Origin: Prevotellaceae bacterium
Lineage (GTDB): Bacteria; Bacteroidota; Bacteroidia; Bacteroidales; Paludibacteraceae
NCBI GenBank assembly: GCA_031255055.1
Contig: JAIRTG010000082.1
Coordinates: 1-10,824 of the forward strand
Reading direction: 5' to 3'
Length of the DNA stretch: 10,824 bases
The translations under genes were made by a program, and so were the position numbers. Shown one piece after another: positions 6,286 through 10,824 of the stretch (positions are counted from its first letter, which is position 1; every line of letters starts with the position of its first letter). The notes below the pieces were generated by a model that was not told the DNA's origin, did no database searches, and saw only the letters and a list, made by a program, of their open reading frames with translations.

Positions 6286-7620
6286 ATGAAGAGAATTTTG
6301 GAAAGACTGAAAAACAGCGGACTTTATTTGTTCGCGGTGTTGCTGCTGTGCTCGTTGCTGGGCATAGGCGGCGTTGATGTGATGTGTGCGGAATCGGGCA
6401 CGATAACGTATGATACTCCGCTGTCGCTGGAGTATGCGAATGAACATGCACCGGATATAGTGCGTGCGACAATAGAAAGAGATGTGGCGGTTATAAGACC
6501 GCACTCGGCGCCTCTGTATGCGATAGCGAGTAAGCATGGGCGTATTAAGCAGGGGACTAATCCGTTGATAGAGTATCATGAAATAGAATCTCAGGGCTTG
6601 TCAACAAAGCTGGCGTCGTTCTTCTCGGGTGGCGTCACGCAAGCGGCGATCAATTTGTCCGATAATAAGCTGGTAGCCGTTAATCAGACGCTGTACTTTA
6701 TCGGGGTTCCCGGTTCCTCCGGTTCCTCCGGTTGGTTTGAGGCTTATATTATAGATAAGGATACGTCGGGGCGTCCTATTATCGTTCCGGTGAACGGCAT
6801 TCCGTTCGGCGGGAATGATAATACGATACCGTCTCTGCCGATGGGTACCGTCGTGGTGCGCGGTGCTCGTACGGGTTCTGAAAAGCAAAGCCGGACGGCT
6901 CCGCTGACGGCGACTCCCCAAAAGAAGTATCAGTATATGCAAAAAATGATACTTGAAACGGAAGAGACGACGTTCTTTGAGTTTTCGAGCACGGGGGCGG
7001 ATGTTAAGTGGCAGAAAACCGAGCTGACGGATTTCGCTATTTTTGAACATAAGATGACGTGCGAAACGGATATGTTGCTGGGTCAGAAGAATAAGATTCG
7101 GGCAGCGAACAAATTTAACGGCTATAAGGAGGAGGATACCTATTTTCAAGAAGGCATCTGGTGGCAGGCAGGCAAGGACTTTTCGCTTGCGAAAACCTCT
7201 CCGAAAACGTCCGATCTGATCGCCCTGATGAAGTGTGTGTTTGTGGGGAATAGGTCGAGCAATACGAAGGTATTGCTTGCCGGTGGCGATGTCGTGGAGA
7301 CGATTAATAAGGTGGATTATAATCAGGTGATTTATCCGGGTACTCCGGGTCAGTCTTTCGGCTTGGATGTTCAGAGTATCATCTACGGTCAGTATAAGCT
7401 GTATATCTGCGGGGAGCCTGCGTTTGACGACATCGGCTTGTCGGACAAGGGTATTGTGATAGATGACGCTTACCTGACGAAGTATAAACACGATTGGCGT
7501 TCGATACAATTGGATAATCTAAAGTTGGGGACTTCGGACAGTAAGTCTCAGGTGTATATCGATACGTTCGGATTGGTGTTGGCAAATGCAAAAGCGCATT
7601 GCCGTGTAGAGTTGGTTTGA
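6286..7620 (+). CDS. Phage major capsid protein, HK97 fold, SU10-like, with a hydrophobic N-terminal segment
   Basis: The 444-residue product resembles SU10-type HK97-fold capsid proteins. A helix with EHK...ETDMLLGQ (about 253-270) matches the spine-helix region, where family members read KALKEHKIDIE...LFG. A TSDLIALMK helix and VLLAGGDVV strand follow (about 307-335), and the end carries a block like GEYTLEVRNEKAHGRI of the family (DTFGLVLANAKAHCRVE, about 426-442). Such proteins form the icosahedral shell. The odd part is the start: residues 1-11 are basic and 13-30 strongly hydrophobic, like a signal peptide or membrane anchor, which capsid proteins normally lack. The ATG at 6286 has an A/T-rich leader; the ATG at 6382 would remove the segment (412 residues) but has a GC-rich leader. 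A GSSGSSG duplication lies near 146-152. It follows the scaffold-like gene at once. Confidence 0.78.
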   Translation: MKRILERLKNSGLYLFAVLLLCSLLGIGGVDVMCAESGTITYDTPLSLEYANEHAPDIVRATIERDVAVIRPHSAPLYAIASKHGRIKQGTNPLIEYHEIESQGLSTKLASFFSGGVTQAAINLSDNKLVAVNQTLYFIGVPGSSGSSGWFEAYIIDKDTSGRPIIVPVNGIPFGGNDNTIPSLPMGTVVVRGARTGSEKQSRTAPLTATPQKKYQYMQKMILETEETTFFEFSSTGADVKWQKTELTDFAIFEHKMTCETDMLLGQKNKIRAANKFNGYKEEDTYFQEGIWWQAGKDFSLAKTSPKTSDLIALMKCVFVGNRSSNTKVLLAGGDVVETINKVDYNQVIYPGTPGQSFGLDVQSIIYGQYKLYICGEPAFDDIGLSDKGIVIDDAYLTKYKHDWRSIQLDNLKLGTSDSKSQVYIDTFGLVLANAKAHCRVELV

Positions 7621-7646
7621 TGCGCTGATTTGTGAATGATAAAAAA

Positions 7647-8138
7647 ATGATATTTATGAAAAGATATGGATTAGATACGCTTGGTATGGAACATGCCATA
7701 CCCGTAGAATTGAACGGCGAACGGCAGTATGTGTGCTTTCGTAAGGATTACAAGGATGCAAAGTTTGCTGTTCTTGAAGTGCGTGATCACCGGATGCAGG
7801 AGGCGGTGGAGTCGTCGCCTCTCTATCTCAAGGGTCGCATGAAATTGCTGTTTAGCGATGAAATTGCTTCTTCTTCTGTACAGGCTCCTTCTGTACCGTC
7901 CGATCCTGACGGACAGCCCATTACGGAGGAAAGCGCGGGGGAAAGCGCGGGGGAAAGTGAGAACGAGCTTGGAGTCTCTTATCCCGAGGTTGTTAGTTAT
8001 CAACAGGCCAAGGAGCTGCTTCGTAAGGAGCCTTATTTGATAGCACATCAGCAATTGGGAACTCCGGCTAAGATATTGGAAAAGGCACGGGAATTGGGCG
8101 TGACGTTTCCGAATTTGATGGCGGGAGATATAATGTAA
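7647..8138 (+). CDS. Small head-module protein with HeH/LEM-like C-terminus
   Basis: Unrecognised 163-residue protein. Starts at 7632 (GTG), 7647 (ATG) and 7656 (ATG) are in frame; 7647 is chosen for its A-run leader, with 7656 nearly as good. The N-terminal part (about 1-70) alternates like beta strands. The middle (about 75-108) is a flexible acidic linker with an in-frame GES-AGES-AGES repetition from a 12-bp tandem unit. The C-terminal 45 residues (QAKELLRKEPYL... TPAKILEKARELGVTFPNL) look like the small helix-extended-loop-helix fold seen near phage capsid genes. It sits 26 bases after the capsid gene and is probably a capsid-associated or head-completion protein. No membrane segment is seen. 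Confidence 0.65.
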   Translation: MIFMKRYGLDTLGMEHAIPVELNGERQYVCFRKDYKDAKFAVLEVRDHRMQEAVESSPLYLKGRMKLLFSDEIASSSVQAPSVPSDPDGQPITEESAGESAGESENELGVSYPEVVSYQQAKELLRKEPYLIAHQQLGTPAKILEKARELGVTFPNLMAGDIM

Positions 8139-8197
8139 CATGAACATTGAAATGATCGGAAAATAGAAAGACAATTAAATTAAAAATTATCAAAAAG

Positions 8198-8545
8198 ATG
8201 AAAGAATTTGTAGAATTGAAACTTGATTTGACAAAAACGACGACTGCCGTAGTGGTGAGACGTCGGGGAGATGGTCGCGAGATCCAGCAAGAGGAAAAGA
8301 CACCTCTGTCGGGCTTTGTAACTCAAAGTTTGAAGCGTGTGCGCTCGTTCGCGGAAGCAGAGGCGAATCGCAATTTGTTAAAGAATGCGAGTAGTGGCAA
8401 GCCTTTTTCGGTGACCCCTGAAGAGTTTAAAATTGTGTTTGATGTGTTTAAGAACGCGGAAACCGAAACGATGCTTGCTTTCTCGGATATGGTTCGCGAA
8501 CAGAACAATGGCTTTAGTGTGGTTGAGTATGAGGATAGCCTTTGA
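8198..8545 (+). CDS. Unknown 115-residue protein of the head module
   Basis: I do not recognise it. The ATG at 8198 follows a typical A/T-rich leader (AATTATCAAAAAG). The N-terminal 35 residues look beta-like (ELKLDLTKTTTAVVVRRRG), followed by a helical region rich in charged residues (about 45-105) containing a TPEEFKIVFDVFKNAE segment. It is cytoplasmic or virion in type, with no signal or membrane segment. Its position in the same direction between the capsid-associated protein and a terminator suggests a structural role, such as head completion, but nothing in the sequence proves this. It lies 59 bases after the preceding gene. Confidence 0.6.
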   Translation: MKEFVELKLDLTKTTTAVVVRRRGDGREIQQEEKTPLSGFVTQSLKRVRSFAEAEANRNLLKNASSGKPFSVTPEEFKIVFDVFKNAETETMLAFSDMVREQNNGFSVVEYEDSL

Positions 8546-8668
8546 GGATAGTCTTCTCCACCCGTTCCCGCGTGCTCACTCCCGTCTCCTGACCGAAACG
8601 GAAATGGAGAAGGATAGTGTTTGATGAGCGGGAATTGCGAGAGTTTTGTTTTCATTTGTAATTTTTGA

Positions 8669-8806
8669 ATGAAAGGCTGTTGTGCCGGTAAAAGGCCGGC
8701 AGCCTTTTTTACTGCTCGCAATTCGAAGTGTGTAGGTAAAAGTAGAGAGAGAATCAATAAAATAGACATGTTATGGCATTTGCAGCATTGTTGCCTGCGA
8801 TTATAA
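8669..8806 (+). CDS. Possible 45-residue cationic cysteine-containing peptide (doubtful)
   Basis: An ATG-led frame beginning MKGCCAGKRPAAFFTARN runs through the terminator hairpin and into the start of the 8773 gene in another frame. The first 30 residues are basic with three cysteines and an RPAAFF stretch, which is not random-looking. However, the hairpin and T-run explain the same bases well and the C-terminus overlaps a better gene, so I give this low weight. Confidence 0.2.
   Translation: MKGCCAGKRPAAFFTARNSKCVGKSRERINKIDMLWHLQHCCLRL
8672..8710 (+). terminator. Intrinsic terminator in the middle of the head module
   Basis: GGCTG...GCCGG pairs with CCGGCAGCC, with a small bulge in the left arm, and is followed by six T residues (8705-8710). 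This would end, or partly end, the transcript of the capsid genes before the 8773 gene. No exact TTTG / TAnnTTTG promoter is seen between it and 8773, so read-through may feed the downstream genes. The stretch 8546-8671 holds no convincing gene. Confidence 0.65.
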
Positions 8807-9336
8807 GCGTGGCAACGTCGGTGGCGGGCGCGGCGTCGGAGGGTGCAGGGAGAAAAAAGATGGCGCGTGAACGCGCTAAATGGGCGGCGGAAAATACGTC
8901 GCTGTTTAACCGTGACTATTATAGTAATTATATGGATGGGGCGGAGGCGCAGAATGCGATCCGACAGATGCGCGAGGAGCTGCGTAGCCGGTCGCGCGCC
9001 GACCAAAACAGTCAGGCGGTGCTCGGCACGACGAATGCCGTTAGTGCGGCGAATAAGGAGGGACGTAATAAGGCAATGGCGTCTCTTTACGGCGCTCTTG
9101 CGTCTCGCGGTCAGCTTAGACGTGATGAGGCGAAGGGCCGGTATCTGTCACGTCGTTACGGCTTGGAGGGACTTGAGCATGACGAGATGTCAAAGACAGC
9201 TCAAAGCGCTAATAATATGATGTATAACGGCTTGCAAGGGCTGTCGGGAATGGATTGGGCGGACGTCTTTAAGTCGTTCGGAGCGAAAACGTCCGGTGGT
9301 TTGACGTCTTCCGGTGGAGGGGGGGGTAAGGCATGA
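8773..9336 (+). CDS. Internal virion / ejection-like structural protein
   Basis: A 187-residue protein that begins with a hydrophobic, alanine-rich stretch (1-23, MAFAALLPAIISVATSVAGAA), followed by long charged helices (about 25-145) rich in Arg, Ala and Gln and a Gly/Ser-rich tail (GGLTSSGGGGGKA). Small phage proteins with a membrane-active N-terminus and long helices often act as internal head or DNA-ejection proteins, including in Bacteroidales phages, where a FNRDYYSNYM-type motif precedes such helices. That assignment rests on general resemblance. The ATG follows an A-rich leader (ATAAAATAGACATGTT). Its stop overlaps the next start by four bases (ATGA). A G8 tract (9319-9326) lies ten bases before the stop; slippage would alter the C-terminus but not fuse the two genes. 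Confidence 0.55.
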   Translation: MAFAALLPAIISVATSVAGAASEGAGRKKMARERAKWAAENTSLFNRDYYSNYMDGAEAQNAIRQMREELRSRSRADQNSQAVLGTTNAVSAANKEGRNKAMASLYGALASRGQLRRDEAKGRYLSRRYGLEGLEHDEMSKTAQSANNMMYNGLQGLSGMDWADVFKSFGAKTSGGLTSSGGGGGKA

Positions 9337-9974
9337 CAAAGGATGAGTTTCTGGATAAGGTGCTTGCCGTGCTGAATGATGCGGGTGTTGCATCGAGCGC
9401 AGATGATGTGATGATTGTTGAGGGCGCGGAGAATCTTCGCCTGATAGCCGAACGTCTTTATCCGTCGGCGTGGCGTCGCGCAGTGGGTCTTTTTCCGAAT
9501 GGATGGTTTTGTGCGAAGTCTTTCGCCGACTCTCCCGTTGTGTGTGATGCCGCTTGCGGGACGGGCTATACGGTGCTTCCGGAGGATTATTTTGTGCTGC
9601 TGAGCTTTCGGATGCGGGGATGGAAGACGAATTGTGTGACTGCTTATGAGGAAACGGAGTCTGTGAACAGGAAACAGGGTAATGAATATACGCGGGGAAC
9701 GCCGGAACGTCCGGTGTGCGTGCTTCGTAAGGTGTTGACGGATGATGTGCTGCGGCTTGCTTTGTGTTATTATTCCCTGCCTCGCACGGCGGAGGGTGCG
9801 GTGCATGAGATAGCGGAGGCGCTGTATGTGCCGAATGTGAAGCGGATTGATGATGTGCTTGATGTTGACGACCGACTGATAGAGCCGCTTGTTTACTTGT
9901 GCGCAAGCGCGGTTTTGACTTCTCTTGAGAAGTTTGAAGCGGCTACGCAGGTGGAGAAGATGTGGCTCGGATGA
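9333..9974 (+). CDS. Head-tail adaptor-like phage structural protein
   Basis: A 213-residue protein, translationally coupled to the preceding gene by an ATGA overlap. The layout is helix bundle, beta insertion, helix: N-terminal helices (1-50), a beta-rich middle with LPEDYFVLLSFRMRGWK (about 82-98) and a PVCVLRK strand (about 126-132), then C-terminal helices with a DDRLIEPLVYLCASAV segment (about 179-194) ending in a long charged helix. This matches my general picture of connector or ring proteins that join portal and tail in short-tailed and siphophage-type Bacteroidales phages, but no diagnostic motif is present. It is cytoplasmic before assembly, with no signal peptide. The place after the capsid genes supports a connector role; a tail-completion protein is the main alternative. 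Confidence 0.5.
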   Translation: MTKDEFLDKVLAVLNDAGVASSADDVMIVEGAENLRLIAERLYPSAWRRAVGLFPNGWFCAKSFADSPVVCDAACGTGYTVLPEDYFVLLSFRMRGWKTNCVTAYEETESVNRKQGNEYTRGTPERPVCVLRKVLTDDVLRLALCYYSLPRTAEGAVHEIAEALYVPNVKRIDDVLDVDDRLIEPLVYLCASAVLTSLEKFEAATQVEKMWLG

Positions 9975-9991
9975 TGTTTGACGATTAAAAT

Positions 9992-10438
9992 ATGGAAAAA
10001 AATAGAACGATGAAGGAGGATAGGGATGTCGGCCTGACGCTTTCGGGCCGTGCTTCGGATTTTTTTCGAGAAGTTGCGTTTCATGTCGGCGCTTATTGGT
10101 TGTTGCGGATGGAGGCTTTTAAATTGTCGCTGGCTATTCGTCTTGCTGATGTGAAGCAGCGGGCGCGGAATAAGCGCTACCATGTCGTACTGATGGAGGT
10201 CGGTGTGCAGAAAAACGGTTCTCCGTTGCGTCGGCTTCGGAGTATCGATGAGTCGGGCTTTCATTATTGCCGCCGAAAGGGTTGGCTCCCGAAAAGGATG
10301 TCTTACCTGGAGCTGGAACAAAAAAGTTTTTATTCGACGCCGCTGTCGCTGAATAATAGCTACTCGCAGTCTGAAAGAAAAAAGGCGATGGCGAAGTATA
10401 TGAGGTACCAAAAGGTGATTAATCATATACGGCTGTGA
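9992..10438 (+). CDS. Unknown basic 148-residue protein at the end of the head module
   Basis: I do not recognise the family. The ATG at 9992 has an A/T-rich leader, and a second ATG at 10010 is possible. The product is strongly basic, with helices at about 20-60 (ASDFFREVAFHVGAYWLL; LSLAIRLADVKQRARNKR), a beta segment YHVVLMEVG (63-71) and a C-terminal region with RRKGWLPKRMSYLELEQKS followed by helix (about 93-145). The KGWLPKRM and KSFYSTPLS stretches look conserved rather than random, so it is probably a real phage gene. It may bind DNA or another virion protein. Its TGA stop is in phase with the following heptamer array, so the gene ends directly in the repeat. The preceding gene ends 17 bases upstream. 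Confidence 0.65.
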   Translation: MEKNRTMKEDRDVGLTLSGRASDFFREVAFHVGAYWLLRMEAFKLSLAIRLADVKQRARNKRYHVVLMEVGVQKNGSPLRRLRSIDESGFHYCRRKGWLPKRMSYLELEQKSFYSTPLSLNNSYSQSERKKAMAKYMRYQKVINHIRL

Positions 10439-10557
10439 TTAGTGATCAGTGTTTAGTGTTTAGTGTTTAGTGTTTAGTGATTAGTGTTTAGTGATTAGTG
10501 ATTAGTGTTTAGTGTTTAGTGTTTAGTGTTTAGTGTTTAGTGATTAACGATTAATGA
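10439..10557. repeat. Heptamer array 2: 17 units related to array 1
   Basis: Seventeen heptamers in phase, in the same orientation as array 1. Most are TTAGTGT or TTAGTGA; unit 2 is TCAGTGT, and the last two have decayed to TTAACGA and TTAATGA. Unlike array 1, no TGAGTG units occur. The array starts directly at the stop codon of the last head-module gene. Confidence 0.95.
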
Positions 10558-10661
10558 TTAGGCCGTCATGTCGACCGAAGCGGAGACATCTCATATTCAG
10601 TGGAAAGTGGAAAGTGAAATTGCACTGTCAACTGTCAACTTTTCTGACACTTTCCATTATT

Positions 10662-10677
10662 CACTTTCATATAACTA
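10662..10677 (-). repeat. Right copy of a 16-bp inverted repeat
   Basis: CACTTTCATATAACTA is the exact reverse complement of 4778-4793. Together they bracket the helix-turn-helix gene, the head module and array 2. Confidence 0.55.
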
Positions 10678-10746
10678 ATCACTAATCGTTAATCATTCCG
10701 CTTTCCACTAAGTGAGGTCAGGGGCGTCGCCCCTGCAACCCTACTC

Positions 10747-10772
10747 ACTTTTTTGTCTTGACACAAAAAAGT
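10747..10772. terminator. T-run hairpin, possible bidirectional terminator
   Basis: Perfect 10-bp arms ACTTTTTTGT (10747-10756) and ACAAAAAAGT (10763-10772) with a six-base loop. The stem is A/T-rich, so it may be a repeat remnant rather than a strong terminator. A related GTCAAGAC word follows at 10784-10791. Confidence 0.4.
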
Positions 10773-10824
10773 AAGCAAAAAAAGTCAAGACTGCGCCCGC
10801 TTCACTCGAAAAATCGGACGTTCA

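Larger units (their letters stand above)
10558..10824. repeat. Non-coding composite of short repeats and hairpins
   Basis: No gene is seen. In order: a GTCGACCGAAGCGGAGACAT word (10569-10588) that resembles interspersed repeats I recall from Bacteroidales; GTGGAAA heptamers (about 10600-10615); ACTGTCA heptamers (10624-10637); the right copy of the 16-bp inverted repeat (10662-10677); array-type heptamers in inverted orientation (about 10675-10697); a compact palindrome AGGGGCGTCGCCCCT (10720-10734); and a T-run hairpin (10747-10772). Several of these units have period 7. Confidence 0.7.

Noticed and set aside
6601..7509. Long minus-strand frame opposite the capsid gene
   Set aside because: It has antisense-like composition, and the plus-strand frame carries capsid-family motifs.

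Overview
The window looks like a Bacteroidales (Bacteroidota) chromosome carrying phage-derived genes. Evidence for the group: an upstream promoter at 5201-5231 fits the Bacteroidetes TTTG / TAnnTTTG pattern with 19-bp spacing, start codons sit in A/T-rich leaders with little Shine-Dalgarno signal, and the intergenic DNA is rich in heptamer and palindromic repeats of a kind I associate with this order. A genus cannot be fixed from sequence alone.

Layout. (1) 2-2296, plus strand: the C-terminal part of a fused DNA adenine methyltransferase / specificity protein (type I or IIG restriction-modification), cut by the window edge, with an A10 tract at the methylase/specificity junction and a 17-bp hairpin terminator over its stop codon. 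(2) 2333-2571: non-coding, with three degenerate copies of a short repeat. (3) 4415-2572, minus strand: a tightly coupled four-gene operon reading HAD-type phosphatase, rhomboid intramembrane protease, unknown protein, T7-lysozyme-type amidase (probable endolysin). (4) 4415-4692: a perfect-phase array of 39 heptamers that vary at only two positions and abut the HAD start codon. (5) 5155-4781, minus strand: a small helix-turn-helix-like protein with two similar halves, expressed from a promoter inside one copy of a 103-bp-period duplication (5163-5360). (6) 5416-10438, plus strand: a phage head module with a scaffold-like protein, an HK97/SU10-like major capsid protein with an unexpected hydrophobic N-terminus, two small proteins, an internal virion-like protein, a head-tail adaptor-like protein and an unknown basic protein. 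(7) 10439-10557: a second heptamer array in the same orientation. (8) 10558-10824: non-coding, made of several short repeats and hairpins.

How it may fit together. Scaffold, capsid and adaptor genes would build a head, and the amidase would release particles. No large terminase, portal, prohead protease or tail gene is visible, so this is either part of a larger prophage, a decayed one, or a reduced element that depends on a helper. The most intriguing combination is a capsid protein with a membrane-type N-terminus in the same element as a rhomboid protease with an apparently intact catalytic dyad. A functional link between them is a hypothesis only.
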